From contig NC_134844.1 in NCBI RefSeq assembly GCF_965363235.1, positions 49,472,872 through 49,536,871 of the forward strand: DNA of 64,000 nucleotides, given 5' to 3'. Positions 33,596 to 45,800 of the stretch are shown here, piece by piece; position 1 is the stretch's first letter; every line of letters starts with the position of its first letter. This stretch comes from Mytilus galloprovincialis. Lineage: Eukaryota > Mollusca > Bivalvia > Mytilida > Mytilidae. A model generated the notes under the pieces. It had not been told where the DNA came from and did no database searches. It saw nothing but the letters and a program-made list of their open reading frames with translations. A program made the position numbers and the translations under genes.

Positions 33596-34240
33596 AAACG
33601 TTTATAACGCAATCTCGGATATATATATGAACCACCCTATAATTACGTTTACAACCACAATAAAGTGAATGTTCTAAAGGCTTCTTGTCTGAACTTTTAT
33701 ACCCATCTTGAATAAGGTTCAGTTGTTCAGATCATACTCCGAATGGACATATATCAAACTTTGTGTATATCGAACATCAAACCCCAATACAGTATAAAAG
33801 TTTTATACTAGATAATTTAATTGAAAATAAAAAAGGGGATCTCTTTTCCATTTCAATCCTACTTTAATAGGAGGTGAACATTCCAATGCCTCGCCAAATG
33901 ACCTTTCATGCATGTACGCGACTTCATTTGTTTTCGATTTTTATTTAGTTTATCCGTGATATTTTTGTGTTCATCCTATTTGCTTTAAGTGGAAGCAGGA
34001 GTATCAGTCCCTCAAATGAGGTAACATTCCTCAAAACATAATGACTATTCCTTTTGTATCATAAAATTTTATTCAAACGCAATACTGATTAAAGAACATA
34101 CATTTTAACATTATTTTCAGTGTCAAATTTAAACAATAATTATAAAATATAAAACACATATGGCGGATATTGACAATACGCATATTCTTCATATATAAAA
34201 CAAAAAGCATATGTAAATTGAAAACGAGATTCAGTTTTAT
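33596..34240. other. Non-coding 3' flank of the cGAS-like gene
   Basis: AT-rich, with no gene or clear repeat. AATAAAG words near 33660 and 33828 could serve as polyadenylation signals for the upstream gene. Confidence 0.35.
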
Positions 34241-34985
34241 TGTGCCTGCAACTTCTACGGAAAGCTCGACATAGGGTAAGTGATCCGGTGCCTTCAGTGG
34301 TGGCGTTAACTATTTGCTTAAAAGTAAAATGTATTTGAAGGTGGAAGTTCTGAATACGTCATTCTTTGTAAATATATGCTTTATGTTATGTTACTACTGT
34401 CTGTCATTTGTCCATTATCCTTGATCTCATTTTCATTGTTCAGTTACTACTTCAGTGAATAAAATAGTTTAGTTTGCGTAATGTTAATTTTCTCTCATCA
34501 TGAGCAATAGGATGACTATATTTAGTTTGTGCGTACCTTGCAAATCCATCTTGCCTGTCAGAATATTTTCATCAGATACTATAAGCAATAGTTCTACTAT
34601 GTATGGTAGATATATATATATATATATATATTTATACAACTCGTCTAAACATCAACCCAATAATGTTAGATCTGTAAATTTGCTTTCGCAAATTTTTTGT
34701 TCTTCCCTCGTCGGGATTCGAACCCATATATATATTGGTGTATGGAATTATTGTACATATTCAACTGGCAGGTCTCACCTTGACCTTATTTTCATGGTTT
34801 AGAAGTTAAAGTTAAGTTTTTGTGTTTTTGGTAAAACAAATTCTAATACTACTAGTAATTGAACTTGGTCAACTACATTTGGTGAATAGAAATATTTAAC
34901 GCTGTGGATGTCATTCTGACATTAACCTCATTTTTATGATTTATTACTCAGTATAAATTTTATGTTTCTGCTCTGTTTTTCTTAC
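34241..34985 (-). mobile_element. 147-bp-array repeat element, decayed copy
   Basis: It begins TGTGCCTGCAACTTC...AAAGCTCGACATAGGG, a damaged form of the terminal hairpin, and keeps GTGATCCGG and several TCATTTTCATGGTT-type array keys. It is much more diverged than the copies at 12 and 17 kb and interrupted by a TA run and a SINE-like piece. Confidence 0.65.
34632..34728 (-). mobile_element. tRNA-derived SINE fragment
   Basis: On the minus strand GGGTTCGAATCCCGA (34710-34724) is an exact pol III B box. A body with AATTTGCGAAAGCAAATT and TTGGGTTGATGTTTAGACGA follows. No A box remains upstream; TA-rich sequence (34609-34631, and after 34725) borders it on both sides. It is a head-truncated SINE inserted in the array element. 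Confidence 0.65.
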
Positions 34986-34998
34986 ATATAAGCAGTAG

Positions 34999-35150
34999 AT
35001 AAAAAGTAAAATAATAAAAAAAATCGAACTTCGAGGAAAATTCTAAACGGAAAGTCACTCGACAAATGGCAAAATCTATAGCTAAAACACATCAAACGAA
35101 TGAGTAACAACTGCCATATTCCTGACTTGTTACAGATTAGCTTTGTTACA
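34999..35150. repeat. Dispersed mussel repeat B, copy 3
   Basis: The order CGAGGAAAATTCTAAACGGA, AAAGTCACT, CAAATGGCAAAATC, ACATCAAACGAATG, CATATTCCTGACTTG matches copy 4 at 35530. Confidence 0.8.
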
Positions 35151-35529
35151 TATGGCGTGGCTCTGCGCCTATACATCCCGTCATTGCCATTAAGCTATGG
35201 TAAAATTATGTATTCTTGTCTTTCTTTGCTTTGTCTATATGTCTTTTTGAGTTTCGTTGTTACACATGTATTTGCTTTTATACTGATTAAGATTACAACA
35301 CAACGTTGACTGCTGTACCCCAATTTTTGATATTTTTACCATAGTTGCCTGTTTGTTTTGTTCACACATCATTTTCAACATAATCAATTGATATGCAACT
35401 GATTTATAAGTGAGAGCTTTGCCTAACTATAAAACATAACTATTTTTACATTGAGTCTTTTTGTAGACATCTGTATGCGAGTTTTATATATTTGATAAAA
35501 CTGCAATATATCTGTTTCTTATCTATATC

Positions 35530-35675
35530 TAAAAAGTGAAATCACAAAAATACTGAACTTAGAGAAAAATCAATTCGGAAAGTCCATAATCACATGGCAA
35601 AATCAAATAACAAAACGCATTAAAAACGAATGGACAAGAACTGTCATATTCCTGACTTGGTACAGTCATAAAACG
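35530..35675. repeat. Dispersed mussel repeat B, copy 4
   Basis: AAATCACAAAAATACTGAAC, GGAAAGTCCATAATCACATG, GGACAAGAACTGTCATATTC and CTGACTTGGTACAG match copy 3, in the same orientation about 530 bp away. Confidence 0.8.
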
Positions 35676-36640
35676 TATACATTTAGATAAATTGTTAAAA
35701 CAAAGAGTTAACCGCATTAACACCAGTAACAGAAGTATCTTTAATTCTTTGTTTTAACTTTGTTTTAACATAAATACTAGTATGTCAAAATTAGTTATGC
35801 ATTGTTTAAGCCATACTTATGAAAACAATATTTACATAAGATATCCTCTATTGAACATGTCCATTCAAGTTTGCCCTTAGATAGTTTTTCTATAAGGTAT
35901 TAAGGTATATCAAAATGATTTTACCATTTTTGCGATGTTGGGACTAAAAAGCATCTATCATTACTCCTCCTTTACCATTTTTAACCCTGTGTATTTTATC
36001 AAGCTGGCCAGAAATTCAAATTAAAGTTAAAGACAGTTGATTTATATATTTTTCAAAAAATGTACAACCTTTTAAAATGGAGAGTTAAACATTGCTACAG
36101 TATTGTTTTAAAACTAAACTAAAATTGTGTTTACTTTTCTTACATGAGAGAATGTATTCAGAAAATATCACCAATCACCAATTACTCTGTTTATTAAATC
36201 ATATTCAATATGAATCTTTTTGTGAAAATATTTTGGTTTTGATTAAAAAAAAATCCTATACAAAATGTTTATCATATTTTAAAGTTTAACAATTTATGGC
36301 AAAATTGAAATTCCAAGAAGGTTAGACAAGAAGAGAATTCATTAGATTTTGATACTCCAAGTGTTCTCATTATAATACAGGAAAGACGTATTTCTCTTTT
36401 GGAAATGTTTCTGCAAATGGTATAAACATGTGACCTTTTGTACTCAGAGGTGTTTCCCCAAAAATTATCACTGAATTTTAACCCTCATAAAGGTTCATAA
36501 AACTGTTGTCTATGAATTGAACGTTATCGAATGTGTTATGAAAGACGCAGGAGAATGTTTTGGTTTAAAATATTAATAGTCCAGCGGATATAAGAATAAT
36601 TGATCACTTTATGGTAAAAGCATGAAACTTGGCATAGTGA
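35676..36640. other. Non-coding stretch
   Basis: AT-rich, with no gene or repeat that I can support. The open frame at 36092-36289 has no domain. Confidence 0.35.
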
Positions 36641-36659
36641 AAGATTAAGGGGTATAGAC

Positions 36660-37225
36660 AAAATTCAGATATGGATCCACGAAAAAAAATCCAATATGGC
36701 CGCCAAATTCCAGATGGCCGACATAAGTATAACATAATTCACTTGACGAAGTCTTCCAATTTTAATGAGTTCAGAAGATGTCACAAACATAAGGAAATAC
36801 AATTAAGATATGCCAATTAGTTTTTTTTAAACATTATAATACAGAAATCATCAAAATGGCGTCCAATTTCAAAATGGCGCGTTAAAGTGTCTAAGTTTGA
36901 CAGTATTCATATGTATACACCATCATTGTGTGATAGAAAGTTACTTTATCCGTGAAACTGATCATTTGATATCGACAAAGGCCTACAATGTATCATTAAT
37001 ACCTGGGTGCATAGATAATATTTTCAAAATGGTGCCAATATTCAAAATGGCGCCGTTTAACATGTCAAAATTTGATGTTTGTTTTTAAATATGGTATAAA
37101 AATGATTAAAAAAATGGATCATTTATTTCAATACAAGCACGTATATACAAACATATTTGTTATTTAATGTAACAGGTGACATTAACTATGAAATAAAAAT
37201 GGCCGATACCATTCAAAATGGCGTC
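36660..37225. repeat. AAAATGGC-motif cluster, left side
   Basis: Seven or more copies of AAAATGGCG / ATATGGCCGCC-type words occur within about 570 bp, for example near 36692, 36712, 36855, 36870, 37027, 37044, 37197 and 37215. Most are in the same orientation. The opposite orientation recurs on the far side of the cysteine-rich gene remnant (42170-42545). Confidence 0.7.
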
Positions 37226-37431
37226 TTTGACGAGTTCTTATTTTTTCACAGTTACAAGTAATGACACAATTTTCCTGAAATGAAACAAAAACAATATGCA
37301 GTATTGAATCAGTGCAAAGTGTATTTCTTTTGTAGAAATGAGATAAGAAATTAAAAAAAACCTCACAAGTAACTATTTAACATGACAGCAGATTAAAATT
37401 ATAATTAAAATATGATACAAATGCAGGAAAA

Positions 37432-38252
37432 TCAAAAGAAAGCACAGTCGCAATCAGTTTTTCTTTCACAGTCCGGTGAGCAGTTGCATAATGCTGTGCA
37501 TTTTAATGCTGCTTTCAAGAATTTACATGCTCCTCGACATCCTTTCTTACAGCCACAGTGGATGAGCTCTTGGTATGACATTGAAGCTTCAGCAAGCACA
37601 GACCAGAATGGTACCCAAGAAACATCAAGTTTTTGCCTACCAAATAAATCTGGTGATGGCATACTTGGATTTGCAACTAAACAATTGCCCCAAATAACAC
37701 TACCTTGATCAGCTGCACGTTTCGTATGTTCAATGAAGAAGTGCATTTCGTGTTGGAGGAATATTGTCAATTGTTCTTGTCTTCTGCGTAAATCACTGTT
37801 TTCTTAACTAATTCACCATATTAGCTGTACTAGACCGATCATACAAAAGCACAACATATCGTTCTATTACTTTTAACACTTTTAAAATTTCCACTTCATT
37901 TGGATTCTCAATAACCTGCAGAAATGCTTCTGACAACTCCTCATATACGGACCATGTGTCCCAAGCTGATTTCTTACTTTTCCCAGAAAAAAGCTCAGAC
38001 TGTGTCACAACCGATAAATGAATTGAACAGTGGAAAGACTTTCAATTTCAATGGCCCTAGAGCAAGGCACAATCCATGAATTGAAATATATCGGAAGTTC
38101 TTTCAAGTGCCAAAACCTAGACACAGCTGTTCAGCCATTTGAATTCCCCTTTTAATGCAGCTGGAAATGAGGACATATCAATTGAAAGTAAATTGTATAT
38201 ACATTTTGTAGTAGACTGGTAGGGCAAACAATACCTTCTTGGACATAACACG
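37432..38252 (-). pseudogene. Multicopy Cys-rich invertebrate protein, C-terminal remnant
   Basis: The minus strand shows FSGKSKKSAWDTWSVYEELS with a preceding FIGCDTVS-like box, RYVVLLYDRSS, then VPFWSVLAEASMSYQELIHC and a cysteine-rich tail (CGCKKGCRGACKFLKAALKC, TALCNCSPDC). I recognise this from uncharacterised multicopy proteins of cnidarians and molluscs that behave like mobile-element cargo; I know no formal name or activity. It is in several pieces and looks dead. The rest of the gene lies beyond the inserted transposon, at 40626-42106. Confidence 0.65.
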
Positions 38253-40625
38253 CAGTCATTCCCAAAAAATGGGTACAATTCGAATGTAGACACTGTTACA
38301 AAATAAATTTCAACTGAGCAGAGAGAGAGTGTTGTTTTCTTCTGTGTCTATATCTAGTCTGTCATTTTTTAAATTTTTACTTACACCATTTTAGTTGTTT
38401 TCTAGTTTTAGCATTTTTTGTAAGACAAGGTAAGTATGAACGTTTCGGAGGTTAGTGTTGTATAAAGTCATCTTAAAAATTGCATTAGAGAAAAACACAA
38501 GATTTAAATCCAGGCTCATGTGAAATGGATTACATTTACCACCATATCAAACTGATTTATACGTATTATTCTGTATATATTGAAAGCAAATACCAATTTT
38601 AAGGTCTGAATTAATATAGTGTTTAAAAAATAATTCAAATAAGTAGTTTTCACAACTTATTTAGTAATACATTTAAACTAATAAAATGTTATGCTGTATA
38701 ATATTTTAGTTTCATTATACAGCTTTCCAGGAAAAACCCTATTATTTATGTTTTGAATCACTTGTATGTATTTTTTATGCTTGTATTAGTCCACACCCCC
38801 ATCTTTGTTACGGAGGTTGATATCAAACCAGTATCTGAATGCTGATACATAGTAACACTTAACTCTTTAATGCTAGCTTTTCTAAACAATTTATTGACAT
38901 TACAAACTAAAAAACTGTTTTCTATCAAGTTATATGTTTCTTTTAGTCAAATGGACTTGTACTTGTCAAAATCTCCGTAACGATTCATGAACTTTCACTC
39001 AAAAATATGTTTTACCTAAACCGAATACTGTTCAACTTAATTTTATTAGCTCTAAACAGATAATGTCATCTTCCTTCACACCATAATGTATGTATTATAC
39101 TCAACTATGAAGTTTTGGAGTCAAAATAGTTTCATTTCAAAAATGTCTATCCTCCGTAACGACATTTAAAACCTCCATAACGGACAATTCCAGTTCTTAC
39201 CAACAGCAAACATATAAATGAATGTAAATATTGGAATTAAATGACAAACAAGACAACAGAATTAAACATTTTTCTTAGTAAATTGTTATCTAAAAAGAGT
39301 AAAGTCCTGTTAGAGAAAAAAAACCTTTTTTTCCTTAAATTTCTATCCTCCGTAACGTAAATCAATGATGTCGTCTATGATTGACATCACCTTTTGATTT
39401 TTATTAGTGATAATTGATGAACTGATTTGGTATCTATAACAATGTACAAGAATTTCAATTGGTATGATCGTGTTTACATGCATCTTTAGATTTTTTTTAT
39501 TTGCATAACCTCCGTTACATTGATGAGTCCTAAATAATCTTGAAAATGTTTGCCATAAACCGCTGTTAAAGTTATGATTGTCGTCGTAATTACACAAGTT
39601 GTGTTGTAGACTATTTCAAATCTAAGAAAATGGCTGATATCACGTTTATTAAACGTTATAATGTTGCTCACGTAATAGGGAAAAAACAAGTTAACATACC
39701 TTTCTCAAAACAACATTTTTTTCTCAAAATATGTATTTTGTTTGTCTGTTTCCTTTATAATAAATGATGTCTGCTACAAAAATGACTTTCGGCAGTGTCG
39801 GCAGCCGCTGATACTGATAAAAAAGTCTCACAACTTAACTGTAAAAACTGCGTCCCGGAGGTTATTTAAACGGAGGTTAGTTTTATTTACATTATACATG
39901 GAAATATGTAACAATATTGTTGAGTTGCTTTCTCCAAACTGATTATTGAGAAGCTTTATGTGTGCTTTCAATGAAATAATCATCATTTTGATTTGTTCTT
40001 GGTTAGTGCGTTCCAAAATACGCGTTACGTAGGTTGGATTCTTATATGCGATAATCGAAAAAAAGAGAAAGAGAAGATTTATTTTGATTTTTCGTTTCAT
40101 TGCAATAAAAGTTAAAGGCAGGATTTTAAAATTTGATGTATCAACTTTGCTTAAAGTCACTTTGGGCATGATTTCCAATCATATAAATATGTTTTGACTG
40201 TACCTAAAGATACGTTACGGTAGGTTATACGTTTATCGGCGACATTGGTTTAATGGGTAAATCAAAGTGTATATTATAACTTTTGATTCTAAAATATTTT
40301 TGTGGATAAAAATCAAGATATAGTGTCAAATAAAAAAGCAAATATAATCATGATTTAGATGAAATAAAGTATTTTAATTCAACCGATATTTGGAGTTTTT
40401 CTTGGCGACATTCGGAATTCGTGTGATTTCCGTATACTGAATAGAAAATCACACAAATATATTTACGATATACATCACAAAAGAATATAATTTTATTTTA
40501 GTATACATATTAATCACTTAGAACACGAAAAAGATTATCTGTGACATATGTTAAGCTTGCATTTTGTGGTTATTTGCCGGCGACACTGAAATTTTGTAAT
40601 TGTACCCATTTTTTGGGAATGACTG
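38253..40625. mobile_element. 2.37-kb DNA transposon with 28-bp perfect TIRs
   Basis: CAGTCATTCCCAAAAAATGG... (38253-38280) is exactly inverted at 40598-40625. The element splits the cysteine-rich gene remnant, whose two parts resume on each side. No transposase frame is recognisable. The interior carries about ten CCTCCGTAACG-type words in both orientations. The target duplication is not clear, so the superfamily is open. Confidence 0.85.
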
Positions 40626-42106
40626 AACGACGACAATCATCATTGGCCATGGAAGTAGAAATTTCTAACACTCGGTCGTAGGAGACAGATAGTCAAAGTT
40701 TGAAAAACTATCTACTAGATCACGTTTTCTAGTCTTACATGGATCATGATTCCATAATAAGCACAAACTGAAGGTTCGTGATCTTTCATGTGACGGTTGG
40801 ATAGTTTCTTTGTACAACTATACATCAGAAGCTGTGCTATTGTTAATGTCGACTGAGAATATGAACGATCCTGAATGCTGGGTCCAAACAGAATCATACT
40901 GACCAAAGAAAGCAATGACTGGGTGTACAGAAGCTTTCTGACAGCCCTTTGGGAAGGTTCTTTTAAATTCTGAATTTGATGCGAAAATATCTTTACGAAC
41001 AAATGTAGCTGCTTTTGATATGTTGACAAACTCATTACCAAAGTCTTCTAAGCAGACTCTCTTCAATGCAGGACCAATGTCATCTTTGAAAGTAAGAATG
41101 TTTTCAAGGCCTTGTGTATGAGCATCTAAGTAATGGAAATTAGATACAATTCTGTGTTTTAGTCGTGTACTATTAACTCAAGATGAAACATCTGCATTTA
41201 GACATGAATGTTATTCTTTCCGTATAAAGTTTACATAGATCTGACAACTTGAAAATACTTATGGTCTCATTGCATGACCTTGTTTCATTTATATAAGAGA
41301 CTAGTTCTGAAAATGCAATACCATGGATTTGACTTTCCTTCATAGATTCGACATTATCATTTTTCATTTCAATTCGAGATGCACGATTATATAAGGAAAC
41401 TAAACATTTAGAGTGGTACTTTTCTTGTATCTTGTCCAAACGTTGAGGACTCATGAAAGGCTTCTTGGCCATTTTCATTACATAAAAAGCACACAGACGG
41501 GTTACTGGTGGACTGAACGGAAAAGCTATGTCTAGTTTTCTTTTAAGATGTGGTTGCTTTATCATCTATTCTCTCGTGTGAGGTTCGTTTTTCTGCTCTA
41601 TTCAACTTTGTCCTGTTTAGTTTTAAGTTGCAAGATTTGTGCCAACATGCCTTTTGGTCAAAGAAAGACTGTGCTATTCCAGATCCCTCATCTAAGTTTT
41701 CAATGCACACATTAATGCCTTCAGGCATCAATCGTAATTTATGAAACTTCTTAATATTGTCAGCTGAAGATTGATAACCAGCACCAACATTGAGACGTTT
41801 AGAATCAAATGGGCATATAAATTTTTCATCTATAATTTCTTGGCATAGGATGCAATTTGCCCAATCAATATTATTTGATTTAGTCGATTTGTCATATTCT
41901 ACACTTGATACCCTGAACGTCTTTTCAGAAGCCATGTTGTACGAACTATGATCGTAAATTAGTTTATATATTCCTTGTGGATAACTTCGTGTTTCGTCTA
42001 CAAATGACGCATCAGTGATGCTTGAATCGAAAAAGTTAAAAAGACAAACAAAAAGTATGTAATTTAAGATTTGATGACCTGAAATCCTGAAAGTTTTGCA
42101 AAGCAC
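40626..42106 (-). pseudogene. Multicopy Cys-rich invertebrate protein, N-terminal and middle remnant
   Basis: From the N-terminal side (42106 downward) the minus strand shows CILCQEIIDEKFICP, GYQSSADNIKKFHKL, FFDQKACWHKSCNLKLNRTK, then KYHSKCLVSLYNRASRI, IHGIAFSELVSYINETR and FKLSDLCKLYTERI, and later QLLMYSCTKKLS. These boxes fall in the order expected for the same family as 37432-38252. The frame is interrupted more than once. It is a fossil copy. Confidence 0.65.
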
Positions 42107-42169
42107 AAATATTTGTTGATTGTTAATAGCTTTCTAGATATACACGATATAGTTTCTGATAATAAGACT

Positions 42170-42545
42170 TTTGACGGCCATTTTGAATTTGTCGGCCATT
42201 AAGGAATTATTTTTAATTGTTCCATATTCAGAAAATATTAATTAGCATCATGACTAGCAATATGCAAAGTTTTGTGCTTTTATTTTCAAATGATCAATTA
42301 TACCATTATTTTTTGGACTCTGCCTCATGACTGTTGGCGGCCATTTTGAATTTGTCGGCCATTATGGAATTATTTTTAATTGTTCCATACTCACATACTC
42401 ATTAAAGATTAATAAGCACCATAACTAGCAATATGCAAAGTGTTGTGCTTTTATTTTCAAATGATAAATTATACCATATTTTTGGACTCTGCCTCATGAC
42501 TGTTGGCGGCCATTTTAAAATTTGCGGCCATTATGGATTTTTTTT
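42170..42545. repeat. ~165-bp tandem repeat with CGGCCATTTT words
   Basis: CGGCCATTTTGAATTTGTCGG starts near 42175 and 42339, and a variant lies near 42507. Each is followed by CATTA(A/T)GGAATTATTTTTAA, CTAGCAATATGCAAAG and GACTCTGCCTCATGACTG. There are about two and a half units, the last partly decayed. The CCATTTT words are the inverse of the AAAATGG words at 36660-37225. Confidence 0.8.
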
Positions 42546-42740
42546 TTATTGTTCCATATTCAGAAAAGATTAATAATCATCATAACTAGCAACTATACGG
42601 CCATATCAATTGATAAAACTGCACTCAGCATTTTCAATTAAATCATTAGAGAGGTAGATGATATCACTTAACGTGTTGACTAAATAATCATCCACTAATG
42701 ATACTCTCATTTACAAATTTAAACAAGCGATAGTGAATAA

Positions 42741-42986
42741 GGGAGCTACCATTTGATTTTTATGGGGGGGGGGGGGGGGGGGGGGCTAGGATGAAAAATT
42801 TTGTCCTGCCTTTTTTTTTAGCTGTAATCTCTGTCCTGCCTTTTTATTTTTCACTCTGTTCGGTCCTGCCTTTTTTTTTTTAGTTTATCCTGACTTTTTT
42901 TTACTCAAAACTCCTGTCCTGCCTATTTTTTTCAAATTACATCCTAGCCCCCTCCCCCCCCCCATAAAAATCAAATGGTAGCTCCC
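42741..42986. mobile_element. Harbinger-type MITE with poly-G/poly-C arms, 246 bp
   Basis: GGGAGCTACCATTTGATTTT and its inverse AAAATCAAATGGTAGCTCCC form the ends, and TAA lies on both sides (42738-42740, 42987-42989). Behind the ends are a G run (about 42764-42785) and a C run (about 42951-42963), then CTAGGATG / CATCCTAG. The middle repeats TCCTGCCTTTTT four times. A TAA target and no protein fit a Harbinger MITE. Confidence 0.8.
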
Positions 42987-43139
42987 TAAATACCATAATA
43001 AATGGTTTTATGTCTCGGAAATTATTTTTATCGGATTCAGATTACAAGTTTTTTTTATAGAGGTAATCACCAAGTGGCATTATTTGCAATAATAAAAACC
43101 TTGCAATAACTTTTTAGTGAGTTGAAATTTACTTGGTCT

Positions 43140-44465
43140 TCAAACTGTTTCAAAATGATCTCTAATCAATCTCTTTTGGGCAATAGTTTAAACTCCCGTA
43201 TTTCCTTGCTGAATCTAGTGCAAATTGTGAAAAGTATTCCAATCATCGATATTTTCTGAAATTTTCTTGTGATCGTCCAGTGATATCATGTTTCATCTCA
43301 CACAAGTCGAGTAATTTTCTATGTCATATTGAAAGAGAATGTGACAACGTTATAAGCATATATTTCATTGAAAATAAAGACAAACAAATGATTTACATTG
43401 TTAATTGTCACTTGATGCTGAGTAGTTTTTATACACTCTTACTAATAAAACAAAAGGTAGTTTTCCTTTTTGTTGTATGCACTATCGGACTATTGACCAT
43501 TCTGTTAATCGTGAGAAAAGGAAATGGATTTGTTTACTTCCTTGATCATTTTGTAATGCAGTTTTTACATTTAAAAGATTTGCTTTATTATGAACTTTGT
43601 ATAATAAAGTTTTGTGATATATCTCAATTGTTCAAGTACAGTTCCTGTGACAATATTTTAATACATTAGTTGCACGCACTCAGGAGTCAAATCCTTCAAA
43701 AAGCTATAATATGTCAAAATTTCTGAACTGAAACAAATTTTCTTCGACCTTAAGAAAAAGGAAGTGACAAAATTTGTCAAATTCTATTATACAACCTTTA
43801 ACGGTATTTCATTATCTTTCTCTTTTGTACATTGTCCCACCCAGCCCATTAAACAAGTCCACATTTGTTAAAATTTGCCAGACAAATAGAAAAAAAAAAC
43901 TAAATCAGACTGCTAAAATTGTGAAGATGGGTTTTATATAGTTTAGTTTATATATAGTTTATTTGTAAACACCTTTTTCCTTTAAAGTGATATGAACAAA
44001 ACTAGTCAGTTCCGATTAAAATGTCTTGAATTGTGTATGACCCACCTTTAAAATTGCTAAAAAAAGCTTTCCCGTGATCTTCAGTTTAAAATATTGTAGG
44101 TAAAGACAGAATGGCAATTTCGGTAAAAAGCATGTGCTCGGTATCATATTTATGTTAAAATTTCACAATTAAATTTAAAATACCCACATCTAGTCAATAG
44201 CTAGTTTGAATTTTGCATTATATATAAATACAAACGACCATGCCTTAGATGAAAAGACCATCATATAGAAACTAAGAAAACTAAACCAGTCAAAGATGCA
44301 TTTTAGTTTCCAAGGATTCGTTTGGATAATCAGCCTTTTGCAAAAACAGTGGTTCATAAGATTATGATTTTTGTTTGTATTTAATTTATTTTCAAAATCA
44401 ATTGTTTATTTATATTTTTTGTACTAATGTGATAGATACATATAAAACGTTTTTCTTTTCAGAAC
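43140..44465. repeat. Segmental duplicate, copy B (pair of 14.86-15.93 kb)
   Basis: It carries the blocks listed for copy A in the same order and orientation, including GTTTGGATAATCAGCCTTTT and ATTGTTTATTTATATTTTTT near its end. The 129-aa open frame at 43280-43669 lies in sequence that is non-coding in copy A and has no domain, so it is probably chance. Confidence 0.6.
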
Positions 44466-45176
44466 CCTATGTCATAAGCTGTAATAATTAAATATTTAAC
44501 ATGTAATATATATTTCCTCTAAGGTAGACTTCATGGTAAGGGGCCTCTGATAAAACTCTGATCACATGATAGAGATCAAACAATGATTGTCATAGTGGTT
44601 GATTTTGATTGGTCAGTTCTATCGTTTCTCCTGCTTATAGCAATATTTGAAGAGGGAAGATTGAGTATTAAAAAAATCATAAAGGACAAATTTCACAAAG
44701 AACTAATCAACACTAAATTTAAAAAGGGACCCATCAAAAACATATTTCATAAAGGACACATTTACACCAAAATTCAATAAGGACAGAAAACATTATGAAT
44801 AAAACAAGGAATAACTGCTACAGAACAGGTTCCTGAGAAGGCAAGTATATTGAAGTGTAACTAGTTTTTGAAAATGTAAAGACTGAGGTATGTAAGTTAT
44901 ATGGTATGGATATTGGTATAATGTCGAAGACTGTTGATCTATAAATTTCATCAGTTTTGGGGTCGTTTTTTTTTTCTTTCTTCCTAATTAATGTAAGTAT
45001 TACCTGAATGTCATAGCAGTACGGCTTCGATTTATTAACTGCCATTAACACTTTACAATACATCACCTATCCACTTCATGCTGGACGGGATTTAAGGCCC
45101 AGATTTCTTAACACTTTATAATAGCAATTGATTAACTTTAGTGTTTAAATCCACTTTTCAAATGATGTCCCCGGTT
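44466..45176. other. Non-coding stretch
   Basis: No gene or strong repeat is supported. Short A-rich direct motifs such as AAAGGACA.ATTT and CAC.AA.TT occur around 44680-44780. Confidence 0.35.
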
Positions 45177-45800
45177 GCATATAATGTTATAAGGGGACAT
45201 AACTGAAGAACAGCAAAAGTGACACTACCCAAATTTGTACTTTATCTGAGTTTTGTGGTAAATAGGCATTGAGTATAAGTTTCACAACATTTGGTTAAGG
45301 CAAACAAAAGTTAGAGAACTGGAACGAAAAATTCAGCATTTTTTCCATTTGTAAAGGGGCCTCAACTCTAAAACTGTAGCAGTGATGCAACCACAATTCA
45401 AACCCGTTCTGTATTTTGTGGTTATAAGCATTGTGCAGAAGTTTCATAACATTTGGTAGAGGCAAACTTAAGTTAGAGAACAAAAACGAAAAATTCAGCA
45501 ATTTTCCATTTATAAAGGGACATAACTCTAGAACAGTATAAGTGAAGCCACCAAAATTCAAAATTGATCTGTATTTTGGTGTAATAAGTATTGTGTATAA
45601 GCTTCATAACATTTGGTTGAGGAAAACTAAAGTTGTATAAAGGGAATGAAAAATTTAGCAATTTTTTCCTTTTGTAAAGGGTCGTAACTCTAGAACAGTA
45701 TTAAGTGAAGCCACCAAAATCAAACTTGATCTGTGTTTTGTGGTTATAAGCATTGTGTACAAGTTTCATATCATTTGGTTGAGGCAAACTTATTAAAAGG
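45177..45800. repeat. 161-bp tandem array, left part
   Basis: Units keyed by AAGGG.C.TAACTCTAGAAC-like words start at about 45191, 45353, 45514 and 45676 (spacing 161-162). Each contains GTGAAGCCACCAAAATTCAA, a TTTTGTGGTTATAAG-like word and TTCATAACATTTGGTTGAGG. The array stops in mid-unit at the inserted element and resumes at about 51612. Confidence 0.85.

Noticed and set aside
34710-34724. Possible true tRNA gene
   Set aside because: Only a B box is present; no A box, anticodon arm or acceptor stem, and a SINE body follows.
37412-37708. 98-aa + strand open frame starting MIQMQENQKKAQSQ
   Set aside because: It is antisense to the cysteine-rich tail of the minus-strand gene remnant.
43280-43669. 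129-aa open frame rich in hydrophobic residues
   Set aside because: The duplicated segment at 14.9 kb has no matching open frame, there is no domain, and composition follows AT-rich background.
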